The notes beneath the pieces are model-generated. The model made no database searches and was not told where the DNA came from. It worked only from the letters and a program-made list of their open reading frames with translations. A DNA stretch of 64,000 nucleotides from Collinsella aerofaciens (GTDB taxonomy: Bacteria; Actinomycetota; Coriobacteriia; Coriobacteriales; Coriobacteriaceae): assembly GCF_015557435.1 (NCBI RefSeq), contig NZ_JADNOH010000085.1, forward strand, positions 1-64,000. The letters run 5' to 3'. Positions 17,818 through 25,536 of this stretch are shown one piece after another. Each line of letters begins with the position of its first letter. Positions within the stretch are counted from its first letter, which is position 1. Both the position numbers and the translations under genes were made by a program.

Positions 17818-18387
17818 ATGGCGAATAGCGCTCAAAGAATTGAGATGTCGTTCGATAACATGAGAAAAATCGGAATGGTTCTTTGTGCCGTGCTGGTACT
17901 TATAGCCATCGCTACCATCGCCGTCTTTGGTTCGGCATTTGTTGTTGCATGCCAAAGTATTTTGAACGGCGCAGTGGTAATCGAGGGGGTCGTTGAGCTT
18001 GGTAAGGGCGGCAGCATCGCGCTCCCAAACTTGGCGCTATGGGCGGTTTTGCTCCTGGCAGGGGAGTTTACATTGTCAAGCATTAGCTTCGATGTCGCCC
18101 GTCGTCAATCGCCTTTTACTATCCGACATGCACGGATGATTGCCGTTATTGCCTGCCTATTTGCAATCAATGCCGTGATGGGCTCTCTACAGATTGGCAG
18201 CGATTTAAAAATAATGATGGGCAATTGTATGTTGAGCTGTCGTATGAATTCCGCTCTCCTTCAGATTGGTGACTCAGGCATCACTTTGGATGTGGGATCC
18301 ATCATTGCAATGATGGTCGCTTTCGCTTTGTCGATCTTCTGGCGCTATGGGGCGCTTTTGCAGTCCCAGTCCGATGATTTGGTCTAG
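17818..18387 (+). CDS. DUF2975 membrane protein
   Basis: This 189-residue protein has four predicted membrane segments (about residues 15-40, 58-80, 103-123, 156-175). It ends with the typical DUF2975 tail, here ALSIFWRYGALLQSQSDD, and has SPFT between helices 2 and 3. AAAAGGAG lies just before the ATG at 17818. DUF2975 genes are nearly always paired with a small Cro/C1-type regulator, as here ten bases downstream. The function is unknown; a membrane signal controlling the paired regulator is a reasonable guess. Base composition is lower in GC than in clpC and marks the beginning of the accessory segment. Confidence 0.82.
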   Translation: MANSAQRIEMSFDNMRKIGMVLCAVLVLIAIATIAVFGSAFVVACQSILNGAVVIEGVVELGKGGSIALPNLALWAVLLLAGEFTLSSISFDVARRQSPFTIRHARMIAVIACLFAINAVMGSLQIGSDLKIMMGNCMLSCRMNSALLQIGDSGITLDVGSIIAMMVAFALSIFWRYGALLQSQSDDLV

Positions 18388-18397
18388 GTGATTGACC

Positions 18398-18724
18398 ATG
18401 GATTATCTCATTATTGAGGTTGAGACGATTTTGCTTAAGACCGGGAAAACAAATGCCGATCTAATAAGAGCGACTGGGCATACGCCAGCTAACATTTCTA
18501 AAATCCGTAATGCAAAAATCAAAGCCATACGCTTGAAGACATTGCTTGATATCTGTGTTGAGTTGGATTGTCAGCCGGGAGATTTGATCCGTCGCGTGAG
18601 TGAAATAGAACTTGAGGAACTTACCATCGCGCGTGCGCGGAATAAGATTTTGCAAAGACGCAATCCCGACCCCTCCGAGATATTGCCCACAGAGGTTTAC
18701 GTAGTAGATCTTTCTAAGGAATAA
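18398..18724 (+). CDS. Cro/C1-type (XRE) regulator paired with DUF2975
   Basis: This 108-residue DNA-binding protein has an XRE helix-turn-helix over about residues 8-68 (LLKTGKTNADLIRATGHTPA, then ISKIRN and LLDICVELDCQPGDLI). The acidic tail is about 35 residues long. AGGTG at 18386-18390, overlapping the end of the DUF2975 gene, is the ribosome site for the ATG at 18398. A strong terminator follows, so these two genes form their own operon upstream of the RiPP genes. Whether it controls the RiPP promoter is unknown. Confidence 0.8.
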   Translation: MDYLIIEVETILLKTGKTNADLIRATGHTPANISKIRNAKIKAIRLKTLLDICVELDCQPGDLIRRVSEIELEELTIARARNKILQRRNPDPSEILPTEVYVVDLSKE

Positions 18725-18767
18725 CAAAACAGAATAAGAAGACAAGAATACAAACACGTATACATGC

Positions 18768-18806
18768 AAGGCTCCTACTGAAACGATCGATAGGAGCCTT
18801 AATTTA
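18768..18806 (+). terminator. Intrinsic terminator after the XRE gene
   Basis: The 10-bp stem AAGGCTCCTA/TAGGAGCCTT has a 13-nt loop and is followed by AATTTATTT. It separates the DUF2975/XRE operon from the RiPP locus. Confidence 0.88.
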
Positions 18807-18820
18807 TTTGAAAATAGTTC

Positions 18821-18851
18821 TTGAAATCATTAGATTATCGATATACGATAA
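18821..18851 (+). promoter_or_regulatory. Promoter and possible operator of the RiPP locus
   Basis: TTGAAA (18821-18826) and TACGAT (18844-18849) have a 17-bp spacer. The inverted repeat TTATCG-ATATA-CGATAA (18835-18851) covers the -10 box and looks like a repressor site. Confidence 0.7.
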
Positions 18852-18891
18852 CAGCGTATTAAAACAGAAGATAAATCGAAAGGAGGTAATT

Positions 18892-19002
18892 ATGAACTGG
18901 GTAATCGATCCGTGTAGCAACGTGCAGGGTGGCGGTGGTGGCTGCCGCAATTACCACCCGTGTTCGCGCTGTAGCTGTTTTGGCGTATATGTTCATTTCT
19001 AG
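18892..19002 (+). CDS. Cys-rich RiPP precursor peptide (candidate)
   Basis: This 36-residue peptide has a near-ideal ribosome site AAAGGAGGT seven bases before the ATG. It starts MNWVIDPC, runs through a stretch of five glycines (residues 13-17) and ends with Cys24-x2-Cys27-x-Cys29-FGVYVHF. The five cysteines are at 8, 18, 24, 27 and 29. There is no signal peptide, no GG-type cleavage site followed by a longer core, and no typical long leader. The radical SAM/SPASM maturase and exporters downstream make it the probable substrate. It would be missed by most gene finders because of its length. I do not recognise the family with certainty; known Cys-rich rSAM peptide families such as Clo7bot and CLI_3235 should be compared. 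Confidence 0.75.
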   Translation: MNWVIDPCSNVQGGGGGCRNYHPCSRCSCFGVYVHF

Positions 19003-19042
19003 CAACGCGAACGTTAATGCTGGTTAAGACAGCAGAGGGTAA

Positions 19043-19089
19043 GCAGCGTGGTCGATAACTGCCATCCGTCGGCCGCGCTGCCTTTTTTA
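19043..19089 (+). terminator. Terminator/attenuator between precursor and transporter genes
   Basis: The stem GCAGCGTGGTCG/CGGCCGCGCTGC (imperfect) is followed by CTTTTTT. It lies between the precursor and the rest of the operon with no new promoter visible. Partial read-through would give far more precursor mRNA than enzyme mRNA. Confidence 0.75.
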
Positions 19090-19105
19090 ATGAGGTTCAT
19101 GAGAC

Positions 19106-19834
19106 ATGGGTAATGCGATTTCAATCAAGGATCTATCAAAGCGCTACGGCAAAAACTGGGCGTTGTCTGATGTTTCATTTGATATAGATGAGGGCGAAGT
19201 GTGCGCTCTCGTTGGGGAGAACGGCGCAGGGAAGAGTACATTGATCGATATTCTTCTTGGCTTGCTTAAAGCAACGAAAGGCTCAATCAGTTTTTTCGGC
19301 GAGTCTGGGAGAACGGGTCTGGCAAGAGCGCGCAGAAACATCGGATTCGTCCCTGACGGCTGTGGGGCATTCTTGAACTTAACCGGGCGAGAAAACTTGA
19401 CCTCACGCTGTATCGAGTGGGGGCTGCCAAAAAGTGAAGTCAATCGAGTGCTCGCTGCCGTTGGTCTAGAAAATGCAGCGGATGCATCGGTAAAACAATA
19501 CTCTCTCGGCATGAAGCGGCGTCTGGATATCGGAACGGCTCTACTGGGCAACCCGCAATTGCTCATCATGGATGAACCGATAAACGGGCTCGATCCAGTG
19601 GGCGTGATCGAGGTACGTGATCTTCTGCTGTCGTTAAAGGACAGGAGGGATAAAACGGTGCTCATTTCAAGCCACAACCTAGATGAACTGGAGAAAGTCG
19701 CGACATCCTTCGCTTTTCTCCATCAAGGCCGACTTCTCGTTAAGGAAGAGAATTCCTATAAAGACAGAAGTCTGGAAAAGCGGTTTTTGGATTTGATCGG
19801 GGAGGCAGATAATGCAACTTCTGCGACTGATTAG
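19106..19834 (+). CDS. ABC transporter ATPase (BcrA/LanF-like)
   Basis: This 242-residue ATPase has Walker A GENGAGKST, signature YSLGMKRRLDI, Walker B LLIMDEPINGLDP and the switch His in LISSHNLDELE. The type is the small soluble ATPase that works with separate ABC-2 permeases, as in bacitracin and lantibiotic self-immunity. Two such permeases follow, the first overlapping by 23 bp. It probably drives export of the mature peptide or protects the producer (inference from context). Confidence 0.88.
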   Translation: MGNAISIKDLSKRYGKNWALSDVSFDIDEGEVCALVGENGAGKSTLIDILLGLLKATKGSISFFGESGRTGLARARRNIGFVPDGCGAFLNLTGRENLTSRCIEWGLPKSEVNRVLAAVGLENAADASVKQYSLGMKRRLDIGTALLGNPQLLIMDEPINGLDPVGVIEVRDLLLSLKDRRDKTVLISSHNLDELEKVATSFAFLHQGRLLVKEENSYKDRSLEKRFLDLIGEADNATSATD

Positions 19835-20615
19835 ATGCGAAGCCCGTCGGTTGCTCAGAAATCCAGCCTATTTCGTGTTGTTGATCTGGGGGATTTGGAT
19901 TGTTAAAGATGTCTGTAATCCAAATATGTATGGGACCTATGGAACATCTGATTTAGGGGGAGTCGGCAAACAGATCGGTTTCTTTGCGAACATCCTCGAC
20001 AAGACTGACCCGGCTGGTTCGGCGGTTCGGACGGCACTATTCATGACCTACGAGTGGTTTTTCGTTCTGGTCGGATGCATTGTTATTTCCTGTGCGATGG
20101 ATTATCAAAGCAGGTCTTCTGAAGTGACGTATGCAAAGGGTACGGGTATAGCAAAGGCCGTTGTCGCAAAGTGGCTTGTTCTGACGATTGCAACTTCAAT
20201 AGCGTTCAACCTGTTTTCGGGATTTACTCTCTTCAAATCTCCGCTTGGCTGCTATGTGGATGGGCGGGTGTTTCTTGATAGATACCTGCCCGTGTTGCTT
20301 TTGATTGATGTTATTTTGGCTGCATTAGTAGCTCAGTCGATGGCAGTTTTCTATTTACTTAGAAATGCACCGCTTAGCATTATGTTGGTGTTGGTCGGGA
20401 CGCTGCTCGCCTCCGATGAATATACGCTGGTGGTCTTTTCCAATCACGCATCGACGCAAATTCCCTGGTGGCTCTCAGTCGGACCATACTTACGCCATCT
20501 TGGAAATCTGTGCTTTCAAGGCCTAGCCATTAATCAGATCATTCTTTTCTCTGTTATTTGCACCGTTGTTTCGTTGCAGCTCGGGGTCATGGGAATCAAA
20601 GCGAGGAGGGGGTAG
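19812..20615 (+). CDS. ABC-2 permease 1 of the RiPP locus
   Basis: This 267-residue membrane protein has about six helices. It begins with the cytoplasmic segment MQLLRLIRCEARRLLRNPAY, typical of ABC-2 permeases, and has YGTSDLGG after the first helix. The start overlaps the ATPase gene by 23 bp, with GGGGAGG just before it. The next permease starts two bases after its stop. It shows weak similarity in layout to the second permease, as expected for LanE/LanG-like pairs. Confidence 0.8.
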   Translation: MQLLRLIRCEARRLLRNPAYFVLLIWGIWIVKDVCNPNMYGTYGTSDLGGVGKQIGFFANILDKTDPAGSAVRTALFMTYEWFFVLVGCIVISCAMDYQSRSSEVTYAKGTGIAKAVVAKWLVLTIATSIAFNLFSGFTLFKSPLGCYVDGRVFLDRYLPVLLLIDVILAALVAQSMAVFYLLRNAPLSIMLVLVGTLLASDEYTLVVFSNHASTQIPWWLSVGPYLRHLGNLCFQGLAINQIILFSVICTVVSLQLGVMGIKARRG

Positions 20616-20617
20616 AA

Positions 20618-21427
20618 ATGCGCTGCGAAGATATGATTAAGGCTGAAGCCTATCGAGTTATGAAGAGCAAAGCGCCTCTTCTGCTGATTGCGGCAGGTTT
20701 CGTGCTCGCATTGCTTTATTCTGTGTCTTATGAACCATGGAGAGCCTACGGAACGAGCGATTGGCTTGGCGACGGTGTTATGGGCTTCTTTCCAAACCCA
20801 CAATATGGTTTTGGGGGAATTCCGGGAGACCTCGTTAAAGATGGAGCTCGCTACCTTTCCGCTGTGGCACCGCTTGCCCATTCTCTGTTCTTTCCTATTG
20901 TTGCTGTTCTCGTCATCGGCTATGCGTTTCGAACTCCGATAACGGGATCTCAATGGCTTGTTTCCTATGCAAGGGGAATGAAAACAGTACAGTTGTTGGT
21001 TGCAAGGACTCTTGTCTCGATTGTCACGCTTGTCGGTGGTTTTGTTCTCTTTTCGATACTCGTTGGTGCGGTCCAAAGCGCGAGTGGCATAGGAATGACG
21101 ATGGATATGATCGGAGAGTTTCTTCTTCGGCTGTCTCTTGCTGCCTTGATTTGCACAACGTTATGCCTGCTGCTCGTCCTGGCCATCTCGCTCTTTGGAA
21201 ATGGCGCGTTTGTTCTATCGTTCATCATCCTGCTGCTTTATTTGGGGTATGGGAATCCAAATATGCCACTGCACTTGACATGGCTGGCGACCCTTGCGTC
21301 CCCGCGACCAATTCAATTCATCGTGCCGGGGACGTTGCTATTTGTAGCGCTGGCAACAGTCGTTCCCATTGTCATCCTCGGACTTTGTTGGGCTATCAAG
21401 GGTGCTATCAGAAAACGGAGCATATAA
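20618..21427 (+). CDS. ABC-2 permease 2 of the RiPP locus
   Basis: This 269-residue membrane protein has about six helices, again with a basic amphipathic start (MIKAEAYRVMKSKAPLLL) and the motif YGTSDWLG after helix 1. GAGGAGGGGG directly before the ATG at 20618 decides the start, although the frame is open further upstream. Its stop codon abuts the radical SAM start. Together with the preceding ATPase and permease it forms one transporter, probably for immunity or export. Confidence 0.8.
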   Translation: MRCEDMIKAEAYRVMKSKAPLLLIAAGFVLALLYSVSYEPWRAYGTSDWLGDGVMGFFPNPQYGFGGIPGDLVKDGARYLSAVAPLAHSLFFPIVAVLVIGYAFRTPITGSQWLVSYARGMKTVQLLVARTLVSIVTLVGGFVLFSILVGAVQSASGIGMTMDMIGEFLLRLSLAALICTTLCLLLVLAISLFGNGAFVLSFIILLLYLGYGNPNMPLHLTWLATLASPRPIQFIVPGTLLFVALATVVPIVILGLCWAIKGAIRKRSI

Positions 21428-22714
21428 ATGAAAGAGTCTGAATTTAACGTTATTGAAGAGAATGATGTGAACGGTATCACTATCTACAATACCCAGTCTG
21501 GTGGCGTTCTCGACCTTGACGCTGCGCACACGAATGAGCTGAATTTATATCGCAAGGGTGCTGCCGCCTTGGATGGTGATTTCGAAGAGGCCCTTAAGAT
21601 GGGTGGCATGTTGGTAGATGACGATGTTGACGAGCGGCGAATGTTGATGCTTGAGAGTTTGTCGGCAAGGTTTGCAAATGACTATTTAGGACTGACGATT
21701 GCTCCAACGCTGGCATGCAATTTTAGGTGTCCCTATTGCTATGAAAAGGGCTGCTCGCACCCCACTATGTCAGAAGAGACAATGACGGATATCGCAGAAT
21801 TCGTGCGTTCCGGCTATCCCGGGATCAACGATCTTCACGTTGACTGGTATGGAGGCGAACCCCTACTCTGTGTGGACATGATCGAGCGACTGACAAAAGA
21901 ACTGAGAGGGGCGATTAGGCCAGGCGCTACTTATTCTGCCGGAATGGTAACGAACGGATATCTCCTGACGCGAGAAATTGCTCAGAAGCTTGCTGATTGT
22001 CAGGTCGGTTCGGTTCAAATCACTATCGATGGCTCAAAGAGGGATCATGATTCGCGGAGGGTCCCGGCCGACGGTCGTCCGACATATGATGCCATTATCG
22101 ACAATATAATCTCATGTGCCGATGTTCTTCAGATTACCATTCGCGTGAATGTCGATGAGTCCAATAGCAAAGAGGTCGATGCGTTGATTGACGAGCTTGA
22201 CGCTAAAGGGCTTCGCGGTAAAGTCGCGATTTATCTTGCTGCGGTCGACAATGTTAACGATACTTGCGCAAATGACATTCATTGTTTTTCTCAGCGTGGG
22301 TTCTCTCAAGTTGAAACGTTCTTTATGGATAAAGCTAGCGAGCGCGGATTCAACGTTATTCCGTTTACGCCGTATGAACCAGGTGTCTGCTGTGCGGTTT
22401 CCCTTAATTCGTTTGTCATCGATCCGCTTGGTAGACTTTTTAAATGTTGGGATGAGGTTGGCAAGGGCGAGTGCGCCGTTGGAAATGTTCGAGAAGGTGT
22501 GAAAGCTAATTCGAACTATTTGAAATGGATGGAGTATTTACCAAACGACCCGGTATGTGGCGAGTGTGTAATGTTTCCGGCTTGTATGGGCGGATGTCCC
22601 CACGCCGCGATGGAGGGTCAGAGAAAATGCGCGAGCGTTAAATTCAATGCAAGGCAGAGAATGCGGTTGGCTTGTAATTATCAGTATTCGCATGAGGCAA
22701 ATCACGATGTTTAG
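21428..22714 (+). CDS. Radical SAM/SPASM peptide maturase
   Basis: This 428-residue enzyme carries the radical SAM cluster motif Cys97-x3-Cys101-x2-Cys104 (CNFRCPYC), the WYGGEPLL glycine motif and a complete C-terminal SPASM region. The SPASM region reads C-x12-G-x4-C, a gap, C-x2-C-x5-C-x3-C (CGECVMFPACMGGC), then C. SPASM enzymes bind extra 4Fe-4S clusters and install thioether, C-C or similar crosslinks in ribosomal peptides. The N-terminal 80 residues (including YNTQSGGVLDLD) could hold the peptide-binding part. It starts immediately after the permease stop, with CGGAG upstream. The substrate is most likely the Cys-rich peptide at 18892. Confidence 0.92.
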   Translation: MKESEFNVIEENDVNGITIYNTQSGGVLDLDAAHTNELNLYRKGAAALDGDFEEALKMGGMLVDDDVDERRMLMLESLSARFANDYLGLTIAPTLACNFRCPYCYEKGCSHPTMSEETMTDIAEFVRSGYPGINDLHVDWYGGEPLLCVDMIERLTKELRGAIRPGATYSAGMVTNGYLLTREIAQKLADCQVGSVQITIDGSKRDHDSRRVPADGRPTYDAIIDNIISCADVLQITIRVNVDESNSKEVDALIDELDAKGLRGKVAIYLAAVDNVNDTCANDIHCFSQRGFSQVETFFMDKASERGFNVIPFTPYEPGVCCAVSLNSFVIDPLGRLFKCWDEVGKGECAVGNVREGVKANSNYLKWMEYLPNDPVCGECVMFPACMGGCPHAAMEGQRKCASVKFNARQRMRLACNYQYSHEANHDV

Positions 22715-24338
22715 ATTTTGGAAGATATATCTCCTCCATAAGCCAAGGCTTTATGTCTATCTGCTTCTCGATGTCTTGTCTCAACTGTGCAGCCTTGCTG
22801 AACCATATTTGTTGGGACTGACTGTAAATGTGCTGGCGGCAAAAAATGTCCTCGGAATTAGTTTGCGGACGCTAGTCTTATGTATTTTCGCGATTGGCGT
22901 GGTCGCCATTGTGGGGTCGGTGTTGGCCTATTGGACTTCCCTAATCTATGTCGACCTTCAAGCGCATGCGGGATATCAACTTAACGCTGACACACTTGAA
23001 CACGTCAAGCGTTTGCCCCGGAAGTTTTTCATCGGATTTGATGCGGGCTATTATAATCAGCAAATCAATCACGATTCAAACGATCTCATAATATTCGGAA
23101 TAACATCGGCGTCAAATATCATTGGCGGTGTTGCAACGATTGTTTGTTCCTTGATTATGTTGATGAATATAAACATTGCGATGGCGATTGCCTGTCTAGC
23201 CTGCATCGTTACGGGGGCAGTAGTTTATCGATTGTTTAGCGGGCTGCTGTTCAATCGAGGCTTTGAGTTTCAAGAAAAGACCGCTGCTTTCTATGGGACT
23301 CTCCAGAGCCAGCTGGAGAGCGTCTCCTTTCTTCGTCGCCATTCATTATTCGATTTCTATTCCTTGAGGCTGCAGAAGGCTTTCGATGGTCTTTATCCAG
23401 CTATATTGGCTAACCAAAAAGCCGGATCACGGTTCGAACTTGCGAATCAGTTGATTTTTTCCTTTGCGCAGTTCTGTTTGCTCGCGATTGGAGGCTGTGA
23501 GATTGTCGCAGGCAAAATGCCGGTTGGTTTTCTGCTGACGGCATTGAGCTATTATTCGAGCGCCAATTCTGCTCTGGTGAACTTGCTTTCTTGGGGCAAA
23601 AGCTACCAGGCGAGCAAGGTGAGCGCCCAACGCCTTAAGCGCCTTTGGGCAATGGATGAAGAGGTGAACGGTTCTGTCCGCATTGGCTCTCCTGTTTCAC
23701 TTGTGTGCAAGGGCCTGTCGATTTGTCGCCCTGATACCGATCGAATCATAGATTATCCAGAGCTCATCTCGCTTAATCGAGGGGTCTTATACGGCGTGTC
23801 GGGCGCAAACGGAAGCGGGAAAAGCACGCTTCTCGATGGCATAGCTGGTCTATATCCCGATGATTGCGTTGGGACTATTGCTTATGACGAGGTTGATTTG
23901 AGTCAGATTGATTCTATAAATCTACGCTCGTATGTCGTTGGTATTGCCGAGCAAGAACCTGATATCGTTAACGGAACACTCAGAGAGAATCTGACGCTAC
24001 TCGCGGGCGATAATTGTCCAATTCTTGAAGTCGGGCGACTTGTAGACCAGTTTGGTCTGACCAAACTGGTCTCAACACTTCCCAATGGTCTTGATGGGGT
24101 GCTGGACGAGCAAAACCATAATATATCGGGTGGTGAGAAGCAGAAGATTGCGATTATTCGTGTTTTGCTTAAGGACTCACCCGTCATGTTATTCGATGAA
24201 CCGACGTCGGCTCTTGACGGAGCGAGTAGGTCAGCGTTCATTGATATTCTGCAACAGAAGAAAGAGGATCATATAGTGGTTGTTGTCTCGCATGATCCCG
24301 AGTTGCTTGAGGCTTGCGACGAAGTGATTGAGCTGTAG
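22707..24338 (+). CDS. ABC exporter (fused membrane and ATPase domains)
   Basis: This 543-residue half-transporter has six membrane helices in the first 300 residues. Its ATPase has Walker A SGANGSGKST, signature ISGGEKQKIAI and Walker B VMLFDEPTSALD. There is no N-terminal C39 peptidase domain, so it exports but does not cut a leader. The ATG at 22707 overlaps the maturase stop and is preceded by GAGG with nine bases between. An alternative ATG lies at 22692. Base composition is AT-rich (sampled lines 35-53% GC). It is the last gene of the RiPP operon. Confidence 0.85.
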   Translation: MFRFWKIYLLHKPRLYVYLLLDVLSQLCSLAEPYLLGLTVNVLAAKNVLGISLRTLVLCIFAIGVVAIVGSVLAYWTSLIYVDLQAHAGYQLNADTLEHVKRLPRKFFIGFDAGYYNQQINHDSNDLIIFGITSASNIIGGVATIVCSLIMLMNINIAMAIACLACIVTGAVVYRLFSGLLFNRGFEFQEKTAAFYGTLQSQLESVSFLRRHSLFDFYSLRLQKAFDGLYPAILANQKAGSRFELANQLIFSFAQFCLLAIGGCEIVAGKMPVGFLLTALSYYSSANSALVNLLSWGKSYQASKVSAQRLKRLWAMDEEVNGSVRIGSPVSLVCKGLSICRPDTDRIIDYPELISLNRGVLYGVSGANGSGKSTLLDGIAGLYPDDCVGTIAYDEVDLSQIDSINLRSYVVGIAEQEPDIVNGTLRENLTLLAGDNCPILEVGRLVDQFGLTKLVSTLPNGLDGVLDEQNHNISGGEKQKIAIIRVLLKDSPVMLFDEPTSALDGASRSAFIDILQQKKEDHIVVVVSHDPELLEACDEVIEL

Positions 24339-24463
24339 ACGCCGGAAGGTTAGCCCATTTGAGTCTTAATTTCTGCCATGGTGGAAAGCTGTTCGAGGTT
24401 GGTGCTTACCGGAAAATGTAAGCCACTACACCTCCCGGTAAGGCATTGCTGCGCTCTTATGGA

Positions 24464-24494
24464 TGCTATACTAAGTCCAGGATGATGTATAGCA
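24464..24494. promoter_or_regulatory. Inverted repeat at the toxin-antitoxin promoter
   Basis: The 8-bp arms TGCTATAC (24464-24471) and GTATAGCA (24487-24494) flank 15 bp, and the left arm overlaps a TATACT -10 box (24467-24472). This suggests autoregulation by the antitoxin. A second inverted repeat, CTTACCGG/CCGGTAAG, lies upstream (about 24407-24443). Confidence 0.6.
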
Positions 24495-24510
24495 ACCTGA
24501 AGGATGAGGC

Positions 24511-24870
24511 ATGGAAGCCGAATTGCTCGATAAAAAATCTATTCAGATGAACGTGCGCATAGATCGCCAGCTCAAAGAAGCCGGAGATGCCGTTCTGGCG
24601 CATATTGGCATGACGCCGTCAAAAGCCGTTCGGACACTTTGGGAGTATCTGGTCGTTAACGGACGCATGCCCTCGAAGGGAGACGCGGCGGCTCCGGTTT
24701 CTGACGGAGTGGAGCCCCGGCGCATGGAATCAAGGGCCGCGCAAGGCAGCCATATCGTTCGCGATTCGTGCCTCAAATACGGCATCCCCATCCCTGAGTT
24801 CTCGGGAGACTATGACGACCTCTATGAGGAGGCCATGGCGGAGCGCTATCCCGAGTGGGTGGAACTATGA
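24511..24870 (+). CDS. RelB/DinJ-type antitoxin
   Basis: This 119-residue protein has an N-terminal ribbon-helix-helix motif of the RelB/DinJ type (QMNVRIDRQLKEAGDAVLAH and GMTPSKAVRTLWEYLV). A C-terminal region of about 60 residues would neutralise the toxin. AAGGATGAGG precedes the ATG. Its TGA overlaps the toxin ATG (ATGA). RelB/DinJ antitoxins usually pair with RelE/YafQ toxins; pairing with a PIN toxin as here is a less common combination. Autoregulation through the inverted repeat upstream is likely. Confidence 0.85.
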   Translation: MEAELLDKKSIQMNVRIDRQLKEAGDAVLAHIGMTPSKAVRTLWEYLVVNGRMPSKGDAAAPVSDGVEPRRMESRAAQGSHIVRDSCLKYGIPIPEFSGDYDDLYEEAMAERYPEWVEL

Positions 24871-25388
24871 GCACAGAAGGCGTCCTCAAGCTGTTAATCG
24901 ATACCAACGTATGGATGGATTACTTTTCTGGCAGGTCCGACCGTACGGCAAATGTCGTCCATCTGATCGAGATTGCCGACGCCTCGGAGCGGATTGCCCT
25001 GTTTGCCTCGTCGCTTTCGGTCAAAGACGTTTCATATCTTGTCTCGGCGGCAATCAAGCAGGAGTGCCGAAGAAAGACTGGCTCACTGAGTGATAACGCC
25101 ATTGCGGCGGCAGATGAAACGGCCTGGGCATGCGTTCGACAGATGCGCGAGCTAGCCCTCATCGCCCCGGTCGGTGCAGACGAGGTCTTCGACTCCTTTG
25201 TGTTCAAGTATCATCACAACGATTTCGAGGACGACCTGATGCTGGGCGTCGCCAATCGTATCGATGCCGATTACGTGGTGACCGAGGATAAAAATCTCAT
25301 TAAACATACCAATGGTGTATGCATTAACGTCGAAAAGGCGTTGAGGTTGGTTGGAGAGGTCAACAGCTCATCCGCCCTGTCCATCTAG
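24867..25388 (+). CDS. PIN-domain ribonuclease toxin
   Basis: This 173-residue protein is a PIN domain, a metal-dependent RNase fold. The first acidic residue is Asp12 in LLIDTNVWMDYF. Further acidic residues lie in the DEVFDS and NDFEDDLMLGVAN segments, and ADYVVTEDKNL gives the last. It overlaps the antitoxin stop by four bases, so both are made together. Cleavage of tRNA or mRNA is the usual effect of such toxins; the exact target cannot be seen. Confidence 0.87.
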   Translation: MSTEGVLKLLIDTNVWMDYFSGRSDRTANVVHLIEIADASERIALFASSLSVKDVSYLVSAAIKQECRRKTGSLSDNAIAAADETAWACVRQMRELALIAPVGADEVFDSFVFKYHHNDFEDDLMLGVANRIDADYVVTEDKNLIKHTNGVCINVEKALRLVGEVNSSSALSI

Positions 25389-25536
25389 CCTGCTCCATCT
25401 TGATAAAGTGACGTTTCCTCACCGTTAGCCGATGATGCGAGGGCGCTCGGCGTTTTCGACTGGTTTATGCACGCTAAGTCTGGGAATATACAAGTCGCAT
25501 GTCTTACTGTCTAACCAGTTGCGCCAAGGAGGCACC

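Noticed and set aside
24339-24510. Second RiPP precursor after the exporter
   Set aside because: I looked for short Cys-rich frames with a ribosome site and found none; the stretch holds only inverted repeats and the toxin-antitoxin promoter.
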